A DNA stretch of 7,109 nt from Planctomycetota bacterium. Its GTDB lineage: Bacteria > Planctomycetota > Phycisphaerae > FEN-1346. Every line of letters starts with the position of its first letter. Position 1 is the stretch's first letter. Below the pieces are notes generated by a model that did not search any database, was not told the DNA's origin, and was given only the letters and a program-made list of their open reading frames with translations. This document shows positions 1-6,090 of this stretch, piece after piece. The stretch spans positions 1 through 7,109 of the forward strand of contig JAPLML010000287.1 in NCBI GenBank assembly GCA_026387055.1. The letters are read 5' to 3'. The position numbers and the translations under genes are program-made.

Positions 1-246
1 CCTGTCGCCCCACGGAAGGGGGAAATAGCGGCGCGGGCCCGTCAGGCCCTTCGGATCGGCCTTGACTTCGTCGGGTTTCTCGTCCTTTCCTCCCCAGTAG
101 AGGCCAAAGGGAAGGACGGGGTAGGCGTCATCGGGAGCATCAATGTACTTCAGTTGAAACTCTCCCTGGCCGCACCCCGGCGCGGCGGCTGCGCTCATGA
201 TGATTGCGGCCACGCCGCTCATGATCCAGATATGGCAGTTTCGCAT
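1..246 (-). CDS. Partial exported, lipoprotein-like protein of unknown function
   Basis: I do not recognise this protein. The frame is open from the ATG at 246 to the window edge, giving 82 residues of an unfinished gene. It begins MRNCHIWIMSGVAAIIMSA, which has a weakly charged start, a hydrophobic core and then AAPGC with Cys25. That is a signal peptide, with Cys25 a plausible though non-ideal lipobox cysteine, so the protein is probably exported or anchored by lipid. The mature part is rich in aromatic residues and proline (FGLYWGG, RRYFPLPWGD). The start is supported by a good ribosome binding site (AGAGGTGA) about 5 nt upstream on the minus strand. It lies 212 nt after the small membrane-protein gene in the same direction, so it may have its own promoter. 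Without the rest of the gene no family can be named. Confidence 0.72.
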   Translation of the reverse strand, partial: MRNCHIWIMSGVAAIIMSAAAAPGCGQGEFQLKYIDAPDDAYPVLPFGLYWGGKDEKPDEVKADPKGLTGPRRYFPLPWGDR

Positions 247-284
247 GGTTCACCTCTGTGTATCGCGCGACAGGCCAGCCTTTC

Positions 285-297
285 CCCCTCTTACAGA
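285..297 (-). promoter_or_regulatory. TCTGTAAG motif upstream of the partial exported gene
   Basis: On the minus strand this reads TCTGTAAGAGGGG, ending 38 nt before the ATG at 246. A near-identical TCTGTAAGGGG lies 29 nt before the kinase start. The shared word and similar distance suggest a common promoter or operator element, but two copies in a GC-rich window are weak evidence and no transcription start is known. Confidence 0.25.
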
Positions 298-458
298 CAT
301 CCCCTCCAATCAAGTCTGCCGGCCGGGCGAGGCCGCGCCCTGCACGCCGGGCGAGTGGCCTTCCGACGACGCCTCCAACAAGGGACCGAGTATAACCAAC
401 CGCGCTGGCTGCGCCGCGCGGCCCCGCCGCGTCGCCTGGATGCCCTTGTTGTGAAACA

Positions 459-686
459 TCACTTCGTTAAGCCGGTTTCCTTGCGTGACAACACATATGC
501 CTTTAGGAAAACCACGCCTGAAACGATAAGGATGATGAACGCAACGGGAAAGATTATACGGCAGATAGTTCCCCCCGCGTCCCCGGCCGCAGCAATGGCA
601 AGACCAATCCCACCAAGGCCGAGAAGCAAGCATCCCCCGAGCGCACCGATGGCGCCGCAGATCATTCTTACTTGTGTGTTTGTCAT
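459..686 (-). CDS. Small two-helix membrane protein of unknown function
   Basis: A 75-residue protein from the ATG at 686. Two hydrophobic segments are clear: about residues 9-34 (GAIGALGGCLLLGLGGIG and on) and about 42-65 (FPVAFIILIVSGVVFLKAY). They are separated by a short AGDAGG turn and followed by a basic, polar tail ending KETGLTK. It is therefore an integral inner-membrane protein of unknown role. I chose the start at 686 because AAGGAGAG sits just upstream and the first helix follows almost at once. The same frame stays open to an ATG at 773 that overlaps the kinase TGA (ATGA). Use of that start would add 29 arginine- and cysteine-containing residues and would couple it to kinase translation. 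Position directly behind the kinase suggests one transcript and perhaps an accessory role, but that is inference. Confidence 0.6.
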   Translation of the reverse strand: MTNTQVRMICGAIGALGGCLLLGLGGIGLAIAAAGDAGGTICRIIFPVAFIILIVSGVVFLKAYVLSRKETGLTK

Positions 687-769
687 GGCCCTTCTCTCCT
701 TCCTTGTGCCGGGGCAATTCCTGCACCGTTCGGACGGCGCACGTGCCCCAAGACGTGAGCCGAAGGCCG

Positions 770-3511
770 TCATCGGGCGCTGCCTCCTTCAGCTGCGCCG
801 AACGCGGCCTTGACCTGTGGCTGGCGCAAGCGGCGGAGCCACAGCGCGCCAAGGGCGAGCCAGGCTGCGGCCAGGATGGTCCATACCGCCGGCTCGACCC
901 ACGGGACGGGGGCCACCTTCTTCGACTGACCCCCCACCCCCCGCGGCACGAAGACGGACCGGTCGATCCGCTCTTCCGGGGACTGCCAGCGCCAGTTCCT
1001 GGCGAGCTCGTCCAGGTTGGCGGCTTCGGCGTGGGCCCTCGGCCCGTCGGGCGCCGCCTCTGTCAGAAGCTCTGCCGGAAAGCCCGGCCCGGCGACGAGT
1101 TCGCCAGCGCCGCCGGCCTTCATCCAGGCCAGGATGACCTTCGGATCCAGCCCCGTTTCGGCGGCGGTCTCGACGCCGTCGCGCCCGCGGTACTTGTAGC
1201 CCAGGGTCCTCAGGTCGATCTCCATCTGGCCGAGCACGCCGATTGACGGCCCCGCGTTGGGCGGCAGGAACCTGAGCACAAGGCGTTGCCGCTCGAGCCC
1301 CCGACTGGGGGGAGAGCGGCCCCAGGTCCACCCTTCGCCCGTCGCGTGGCATTCCAGGAAATAGCCGCGGTCGGCGGTCCAGTTTGCGCCGGTGTCTGGG
1401 ACGCGCATGCTGGCGGAAATCGGATCCATGTAGCACTCGTCCTGGACGATGTAGCGGGCCGGGACACATTCGTCGAGGAGAACCAGGGCCAAGGCAGCCG
1501 CGACCCCGCCGACGGCCAGCCAGCCGACCAGGGCCAATCCCATCCGGCGCGCCTGACGCCGAGACGGGGCCCCCAGCGCTGCCTTCTCCGCCTCGGCGGC
1601 AAAGGCGGCCCTGACGTCCGGCCTGGCGAGCGCCACCAGGCCCCAGATGGCAACGGGTCCTCCGATCACCACCGCCGGCGAGATCGGCAGCATGGCGAAA
1701 ATGTTTCCTGCCACGGCCACCCAGCGCCAACGCAGCCCCAACAGGGCAATGGCAGGAACAAACAGCAACACCCCATAAGCAATGGAGCCCAAAGAGATAA
1801 GCACGATCACCCCATGCCCAAAAAGGGCGCTCGCCGCCACGGCCAACCTGTACGATCGCAGGCGCATCATCTGCCAGGCGCCTACAATGATGAGGACTCC
1901 CGTCCCGATGGCCCCCAAAGACATGGCGAGGATGCCCACCGCATACTCAACCCCCGAATAGAATGCCAGGAAGATCCCCAGGATCACGAAGAGGAACGCG
2001 ACATTGATGGCGGCTCCGACGATCATCCCCGTGGCGGGCCGCCTCACGCGGTCGGCCGGGCTCACGGGCATCCCCTCACGGGCTTGGGCCACGGGGGCGA
2101 GAGCTGCCTTGGCCGCCGGACGGTAGGTCCTCCAAAGCACCGCCATCAACAGGTACGGGCCGATGACAAGCGGGATGGCTATGACTACGGTGATCGCGGC
2201 GTCGCCCACGTCCGCCGCAGAAACCGCTATCGCGGCGACCGCGCAAGCCCCGAGGAAGATGCCCAAGGGCAGCGCAAGCCGCTTTACCCGCGAATGCGGT
2301 CCCAGCATCGTTCGGAAGAAGTCGGCGAAACTGCGCGGCCTGTCCGGCGACTTCGCCAGCAGGTACCACCACCAAGCCAGGCTTGCTCCGCCCATCGCGG
2401 CGAGAACCACAAACCATGAAGAAATAAGGTGGCCTGTTTGAAGCCCGAGAAAAGCGACTTCGGCGAGCGTGATGAAAGCCAGAGTGATGCCGGTCCAACG
2501 CTGTCGGAGAACCACGTCGGGCACCTGGGCCGCCAGCGCCAGCGCGGCCGCCGGCTGTGGCCCGCGGCTGATCTCTTCCACGTCGGTCTTGACTTCGCTG
2601 GCATGCTGATAGCGCCGCGCCGGCTCCTTCTCCAGCGCCTTCAGGACCACCTCGTCCAGCCGCACGTCCACCTGGAACTTCTGCGACGGCGGCGCAAAGC
2701 GGCCCAGCGGCAACTCGCCCGTCAGCATCTCGTAGAAGACGACGCCGAGCGAGTAGATGTCGGCCCGCTGGTCCACCTCGGCCGGGTGCTCCAATTGCTC
2801 AGGGGCCATGTAGGCGGGCGTGCCCATGACCTGCTGCGGCTGGGTGAGGGTGAAGTCCGCCGGCGTCCGGCCCAGTAGCTTGGCGAGGCCGAAGTCGGCG
2901 ATCTTCACACGGCCCTTCTTGTCCAGGAGGATGTTCTCGGGCTTGATGTCGCGGTGGACGATCCCCTCGTCGTGAGCAAACTGGAGGGCTTCGCACACCT
3001 GGACCACGATGCCGAGGGCCTCTCGGGGCGCGAGGCGCTCCGTGCGCTCCATCTGCCGAAGGTTCACCCCGTCCACGTACTCCATGACGAAGTAGTAGAG
3101 CCCGGCCGCCTGGCCGAAGTCGTACACGGCGACGATGCTCGGGTGGTTCAGGCGCGCCAGCGACCTGGCCTCCCGCTTGAACCGCTCGGCGAACGCCGCA
3201 TCGTAGCCGATCCCCGGCGGCAGGACCTTCAGCGCCACGAGCCGGTCGAGCTCCCGCTGGCGGGCCTTGTAGACCGCCCCCATGCCGCCCTGGCCGAGGA
3301 GTTCGAGGATTTCGAGGTTGGGGAAGTACGGCGCCAGGTCCTCAATGAGCGGCGGCGTGAAACCGGCCGATCCTTGCGGCGCCGCGGCCGAACCCTCCGC
3401 CGGGCGCTGGCTTTCCAGGCCTCGCTCCAGCAGGCACGCCGGGCACAGGCCTTGGGGCGCGTTGGCGGGCAGTTCGGCCCCGCACTGCGGACATCGTCTT
3501 TCCTGGCTCAT
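770..3511 (-). CDS. Zinc-ribbon Ser/Thr protein kinase with polytopic membrane C-terminus
   Basis: A 913-residue Hanks-type Ser/Thr kinase that phosphorylates proteins at the membrane. Residues 7-26 form a zinc ribbon (C7-x2-C10 and C23-x2-C26). The kinase domain spans about 64-315 and looks active: glycine loop GQGGMGAVY (73-81), catalytic Lys95 in VALKVL, helix-C Glu114, HRDIKPEN (186-193, catalytic Asp188), DFG (206-208) and APE (236-238). Roughly ten to twelve hydrophobic segments follow between about 339 and 681. A soluble stretch of about 190 residues (682-874) contains Cys682, Cys693 and Cys721, and a last helix (875-892) precedes a short basic tail. The soluble stretch is probably extracytoplasmic and may sense a signal; I recognise no family for it. 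The start has AAAGGA about 7 nt upstream. It lies 77 nt after an ECF sigma gene, an arrangement common in planctomycetes, so the sigma factor is the likely partner or substrate. There is no frameshift or lost catalytic residue. Confidence 0.95.
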   Translation of the reverse strand: MSQERRCPQCGAELPANAPQGLCPACLLERGLESQRPAEGSAAAPQGSAGFTPPLIEDLAPYFPNLEILELLGQGGMGAVYKARQRELDRLVALKVLPPGIGYDAAFAERFKREARSLARLNHPSIVAVYDFGQAAGLYYFVMEYVDGVNLRQMERTERLAPREALGIVVQVCEALQFAHDEGIVHRDIKPENILLDKKGRVKIADFGLAKLLGRTPADFTLTQPQQVMGTPAYMAPEQLEHPAEVDQRADIYSLGVVFYEMLTGELPLGRFAPPSQKFQVDVRLDEVVLKALEKEPARRYQHASEVKTDVEEISRGPQPAAALALAAQVPDVVLRQRWTGITLAFITLAEVAFLGLQTGHLISSWFVVLAAMGGASLAWWWYLLAKSPDRPRSFADFFRTMLGPHSRVKRLALPLGIFLGACAVAAIAVSAADVGDAAITVVIAIPLVIGPYLLMAVLWRTYRPAAKAALAPVAQAREGMPVSPADRVRRPATGMIVGAAINVAFLFVILGIFLAFYSGVEYAVGILAMSLGAIGTGVLIIVGAWQMMRLRSYRLAVAASALFGHGVIVLISLGSIAYGVLLFVPAIALLGLRWRWVAVAGNIFAMLPISPAVVIGGPVAIWGLVALARPDVRAAFAAEAEKAALGAPSRRQARRMGLALVGWLAVGGVAAALALVLLDECVPARYIVQDECYMDPISASMRVPDTGANWTADRGYFLECHATGEGWTWGRSPPSRGLERQRLVLRFLPPNAGPSIGVLGQMEIDLRTLGYKYRGRDGVETAAETGLDPKVILAWMKAGGAGELVAGPGFPAELLTEAAPDGPRAHAEAANLDELARNWRWQSPEERIDRSVFVPRGVGGQSKKVAPVPWVEPAVWTILAAAWLALGALWLRRLRQPQVKAAFGAAEGGSAR

Positions 3512-3540
3512 CGCTTCATCCTTTCACCCAGTGGCTTCCA

Positions 3541-3574
3541 CCCCTTACAGAAGCGATTCGCCACACAGGTTACA
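3541..3574 (-). promoter_or_regulatory. Possible ECF-type promoter in front of the kinase gene
   Basis: The 77-nt gap between sigma and kinase genes contains, on the minus strand, TGTAACC (3574-3568), then 17 nt, then CTGTAAG (3550-3544), 29-30 nt before the kinase ATG. An AAC-containing upstream element with this spacing resembles promoters read by ECF sigma factors, so the kinase could be driven by its neighbour. This is inference from pattern only. The downstream half is not a textbook ECF -10, and the kinase could also be read through from the sigma gene. Confidence 0.25.
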
Positions 3575-3588
3575 GGAAAATGGGCCGT

Positions 3589-4341
3589 TCAGGGCCGGAA
3601 GGCCCTAAAGAGATGGCGGATCTCCTCGTCGACCTCCTCGGGACTGGCCACGGTCTGGGCGATCTCGTCCCGTAAGAGGCGGCGGTAGCGCCGGCGCAGG
3701 CGATGCACAGCGACCTTCACGGCCCCCTCCGTCATCCCCAGGCGGCACGCCACCTCGGCATAGGGACACGAGCCTTCGGCCTGCGTCAGGAAACCCTTGA
3801 GTCCCTCGAAGAGTCTCTCCGTTCCGGCGGCGACGTGTTCCGCCTCCAGGCTATCCAGGACTTGCCCGAGCAGGGTCAGGGCCCACTGCCGGTCGAAGTC
3901 CTTCTCCGGGGCCAACTCGTGCGAGGGTTCCAGGCGGTAACGGGTCTCGGCCTTGCCCCTGTCGAAGGAGAGCACGGTCCGACCGCCGCCGCGTTTCCGG
4001 GCCCTGGCCCAATCCCGCTCGTTCGCCAGGAAATGCCTGAGCGAGGCCAGCAGGAAGGAGCGGAACTTGCCCTTGCTGCGATCCGCTGAAGCCAGGTAGT
4101 CCTTGTCCAGCAAGCGGGTGAAGAACTCCTGAGTCAGGTCCTCCGCGTCGTGGCTTCCATAACCGCAGCGCCGCACGTAGGCATAGAGGGGATACCAGTA
4201 GGCTTCGCACAACGTCGCCAGGGCGGCCTGGGCATCGGGCCGGCTTTCGTGCGCCGCGGCCAGCACGATGCTCCAGCGCGTCGTGGCGAATGACCGCCGA
4301 CCGTGTTGGCCAGACTTGGAAGATTGGCCGGGACATGACAT
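3589..4341 (-). CDS. ECF-family RNA polymerase sigma factor, kinase-associated type
   Basis: A 250-residue sigma-70 family factor of the extracytoplasmic-function class, which directs RNA polymerase to a dedicated set of promoters. After a polar N-terminus comes the TTRWSIVLAA motif (20-29) typical of kinase-linked planctomycete factors. Region 2 covers about 38-112, with YWYPLYAYVRR and the acidic core-binding motif DAEDLTQEFF (65-74). A basic linker (RARKRGGGR) leads to region 4 at about 150-230, with the helix-turn-helix YAEVACRLGMTEGAVKVAVH (194-213). The C-terminal EEVDEEIRHLFRAF tail is also usual for this group. It is somewhat longer than ordinary ECF factors because of the linker and tail. 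No anti-sigma gene is adjacent; the kinase 77 nt downstream is the likely regulator. The ATG at 4341 has no ribosome binding site but sits where an mRNA from the extended -10 just upstream would begin. Confidence 0.93.
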   Translation of the reverse strand: MSCPGQSSKSGQHGRRSFATTRWSIVLAAAHESRPDAQAALATLCEAYWYPLYAYVRRCGYGSHDAEDLTQEFFTRLLDKDYLASADRSKGKFRSFLLASLRHFLANERDWARARKRGGGRTVLSFDRGKAETRYRLEPSHELAPEKDFDRQWALTLLGQVLDSLEAEHVAAGTERLFEGLKGFLTQAEGSCPYAEVACRLGMTEGAVKVAVHRLRRRYRRLLRDEIAQTVASPEEVDEEIRHLFRAFRP

Positions 4342-4347
4342 GCGGGC

Positions 4348-4356
4348 ATTCTATCA
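4348..4356 (-). promoter_or_regulatory. Extended -10 promoter, possibly giving a leaderless sigma mRNA
   Basis: The minus strand reads TGATAGAAT, an extended -10 (TGn plus TAGAAT, one mismatch to TATAAT). Its last base is 6 nt before the A of the sigma-factor ATG at 4341, so transcription would begin at or next to the start codon. The absence of any ribosome binding site before that ATG fits a leaderless message. No good -35 is present, which an extended -10 can tolerate. Confidence 0.4.
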
Positions 4357-4447
4357 GAGGCGGACTCAATCACCATGCTATTGCGTGGGGCATTCCGGTA
4401 AACCACAGGCTTGCCGCCGGTGACTAAGCCCAGGACAGCCCACAGGT

Positions 4448-4471
4448 CTTTCAGCGCCCTTTCAGCGCGCC
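4448..4471. repeat. 24-bp direct repeat, copy 1
   Basis: A perfect copy of the 24-bp sequence at 4712-4735, same orientation, 264 bp apart. The unit is itself a tandem of an 11-mer (CTTTCAGCGCC then CTTTCAGCGCG). The two copies bracket the tRNA fragment and the TTGTC units. Confidence 0.85.
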
Positions 4472-4491
4472 CACGCCCCGCTACGCCATCA

Positions 4492-4607
4492 CTTGTCATC
4501 ACCTGCCAAGAAGAGGCGTTAGGTAACCGAGGCGGAGGACGCGCGGAGAGGCTAAGAATTGTCGCCACTTGTCGCCAAGTGTCAACGCTTGTCATTACCT
4601 AGCAAGA
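4492..4607. repeat. Cluster of 10-bp TTGTC-type repeats beside the tRNA fragment
   Basis: Four consecutive 10-bp units occupy 4559-4598: TTGTCGCCAC, TTGTCGCCAA, GTGTCAACGC and TTGTCATTAC. A further related word starts the cluster: 4492-4511 matches 4588-4607 at 17 of 20 positions (CTTGTCAT-ACCT--CAAGA). The exact 10-bp spacing puts the units on one face of the helix, as expected for cooperative protein binding. Next to a tRNA 3' end these could be arm-type binding sites of a tyrosine recombinase. They could equally be operator sites or a simple repeat. Confidence 0.6.
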
Positions 4608-4608
4608 G

Positions 4609-4655
4609 TGGGCCCAGGTGGATTCGAACCACCGACCAAGGGATTATGAGTCCCC
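4609..4655 (-). pseudogene. 3' fragment of a CAU-anticodon tRNA, likely attachment-site core
   Basis: On the minus strand this holds a 5-bp anticodon stem (GGGGA/TCCCT) with loop CTCATAA (anticodon CAT at 4648-4646), a five-base variable loop, a perfect T arm (GGTGG TTCGAAT CCACC), the acceptor 3' strand TGGGCCC and discriminator A at 4609. It is the pattern of tRNA-Ile(CAU) or tRNA-Met. The D arm and a matching 5' acceptor strand GGGCCCA are absent: upstream of 4655 the sequence is unrelated. No CCA is encoded. It cannot be a working tRNA. Such 3' fragments starting at the anticodon stem are what integrases of phages and islands leave at one end of an element inserted in a tRNA gene, which is the likeliest origin. 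Confidence 0.78.
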
Positions 4656-4711
4656 TGCAACGGGGACGCAAGCCGCGTAACGACAAAGACTTAGAACCCG
4701 CCGCCTCCCCC

Positions 4712-4735
4712 CTTTCAGCGCCCTTTCAGCGCGCC
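4712..4735. repeat. 24-bp direct repeat, copy 2
   Basis: Identical to 4448-4471 in the same orientation. It is followed at once by a short perfect hairpin (CGGCG AAA CGCCG, 4735-4747). It lies on the side where the tRNA fragment has lost its 5' half. Confidence 0.85.
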
Positions 4736-5181
4736 GGCGAAACGCCGAGAACAAGCCCAAAATGCCGCCCGATTCAGCCCAACTCGCCGCCGCTGGGATG
4801 GCTACCCGGCCGGGACGACCCTTGCCGGGGCGGGACCTGCACCCGCTGGAACTGCGTACCTTTCACGGCGCACGTGGCACACTTCACCCCTCCCGCTGGC
4901 CCGTTCGTCCGGGGCCACGGTCGTAGTGCGCGCTCATGGTGAACTCTTGATGCCAAAGAGCAGCGCGTCGCTTGCTTCCCGCGCCGCAACCCCAAATCTC
5001 GCGGCCCGTGACGACCGGAAACCCGAATGTCCGCCCTGCTTTCCGCCCTAACACATGGCGAACCCAATTCCCCTGGCCCAGCACAGGAGGTGACTTTGTA
5101 CCTCGAGCCGAACCAGATCGAGTTGATGAACCGCAGGAGCAAGACGTCACTCAGGCAGCAGTGATCGTCTTCCCTGAATTC
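4736..5181. other. Stretch without a convincing gene
   Basis: No open frame here has a family signature, a believable composition and a good start together. The longest frames on either strand are rich in Arg, Pro and Gly, as expected from chance reading of GC-rich DNA. The only gene-like signal is on the plus strand: a strong ribosome binding site AGGAGGTGA at 5085-5093, followed by a frame of about 24 codons closing at 5163. The DNA may be eroded coding sequence or element junk between the lipoprotein gene and the tRNA fragment. Confidence 0.5.
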
Positions 5182-6024
5182 TCACTTGCCCAGGATGGTG
5201 GCGTCTGGCGTTGTCAAGAGGCTTTTCCACACTTGCGCCAAGAGGGCTGCGTACACGCGGCCTGCCGCTTGGAGTTCCTTCGCACGTGGACTGCCATAGG
5301 GGACCACCTCCCCCTTCTCGCCTCTGTTGACCAAGTCGCACGCCGCCTTATAGTCCAGAGGCTCCTTGGCGGCAGGTCCCGGCCAGTACATCGTTATGGC
5401 GCCAACCCCGCGGACTGCGAAGGAGAAATCATCCCCGTTGGGCCTGATGTCATGCAACACAAAGATCGGGCTGTCAACCGCATCAAACCAGAGGAGCCTC
5501 CCAGGAAGGGAGGCGCACGCCTTGTCCAGTTCCACCAGCGTCCCCGCCGCCTGCTGAAGCGTAATACTCAGGACCCTTGGCTCAAGCTGCCCTCCCCATC
5601 CCCACGGGTCGCCGCAATCCGCCCGGAGGTTGGTCACCGCCTTGGGACCGGCGGCAGTGAGCGCAAAAGCAGCATATCCATACTTGTCATCCACGAACCC
5701 CAACCGTTCGATGATGACCATCCTGCTCCAATCTCCAAAATGCGTATTCAGGAGAGCGCCAAGGCAGCGGAACCGCGGATCCGCTGGGCGTTCCTCGACC
5801 ACATGCCCAATATCATACTCAATCGAGGACGCCTGGCTGGCCGGTGGATGGCCCTCTTCTTTCATGTAAACACAATGGCGGTCCATCCGCAGGGTAAGGC
5901 ACTTAAAAGTATAGTCACCTGCACTTGGCCCCGCAGGCACAAAAGAGGACAGCCCCTGCCCGCTGCAGCCCGATCCCAGGAGCCCACACGCGAGCCACAG
6001 CAGTCCAAGTGCCAGTCTTCTCAT
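5182..6024 (-). CDS. Putative lipoprotein, candidate immunity or accessory protein of the RHS gene
   Basis: I recognise no family for this 280-residue protein. It begins MRRLALGLLWLACGLLGSGC: two arginines, a hydrophobic core and Cys20 as the probable lipidation site (LGSGC, not an ideal lipobox), so it is likely a secreted or membrane-anchored lipoprotein. The mature chain is globular in character with no further membrane segment, several tryptophans (GDPWGWGG, LLWFDAV, MYWPGP) and four other cysteines. The ATG at 6024 has GAGGG about 7 nt upstream. It follows the RHS toxin-like gene by 190 nt in the same orientation. The gene directly 3' of an RHS C-terminus is commonly the immunity gene, and an exported one would suit a toxin acting outside the cytoplasm; this is position-based inference. 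The gap allows an independent promoter. Confidence 0.75.
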   Translation of the reverse strand: MRRLALGLLWLACGLLGSGCSGQGLSSFVPAGPSAGDYTFKCLTLRMDRHCVYMKEEGHPPASQASSIEYDIGHVVEERPADPRFRCLGALLNTHFGDWSRMVIIERLGFVDDKYGYAAFALTAAGPKAVTNLRADCGDPWGWGGQLEPRVLSITLQQAAGTLVELDKACASLPGRLLWFDAVDSPIFVLHDIRPNGDDFSFAVRGVGAITMYWPGPAAKEPLDYKAACDLVNRGEKGEVVPYGSPRAKELQAAGRVYAALLAQVWKSLLTTPDATILGK

Positions 6025-6073
6025 GGGTTGCCCTCAGATCACTGTGCAACAAAGCACGCCGCCGCAAGTCTAG

Positions 6074-6090
6074 CTCTTACGGCCTCTTAC
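6074..6090 (-). promoter_or_regulatory. Direct GTAAGAG repeat upstream of the lipoprotein gene
   Basis: The minus strand reads GTAAGAGGCCGTAAGAG, two GTAAGAG words with starts 10 bp apart, ending 49 nt before the lipoprotein ATG. Helical spacing and position fit an operator or activator site. The same GTAAGAGG word occurs upstream of the partial gene at the left edge. No protein is known to bind it. Confidence 0.25.

Noticed and set aside
154..813. Plus-strand frame of 219 residues across the left end
   Set aside because: It overlaps in antisense the partial exported gene and the small membrane protein, both of which have ribosome binding sites and clear signal or membrane segments.
1286..2419. 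Plus-strand open frame of 377 residues
   Set aside because: It lies wholly inside the kinase gene on the other strand, is rich in Arg, Gly, His and Pro, and has no domain; it is a shadow of GC-rich coding DNA.
3592..3605. Inverted repeat GGGCC GGAA GGCCC at the end of the sigma gene as a terminator
   Set aside because: The stem is short, encodes the last sigma residues, and is not followed by a T-run, so it does not meet the usual criteria.
4609..4680. Intact tRNA gene
   Set aside because: No D arm and no GGGCCCA 5' acceptor strand can be found upstream of the anticodon stem on the minus strand.
4559..4942. Plus-strand open frame of 127 residues containing WIRTTDQGIMSPL
   Set aside because: That peptide is the antisense reading of the tRNA anticodon and T arms, a well-known spurious annotation; the remainder has no protein-like character.
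4774..5142. Minus-strand frame of 122 residues with a GELGSPCVRAESRAD segment
   Set aside because: The segment looked faintly familiar, perhaps from a group II intron or mobile-element region, but I could find no domain V hairpin, no reverse transcriptase and no believable protein composition.
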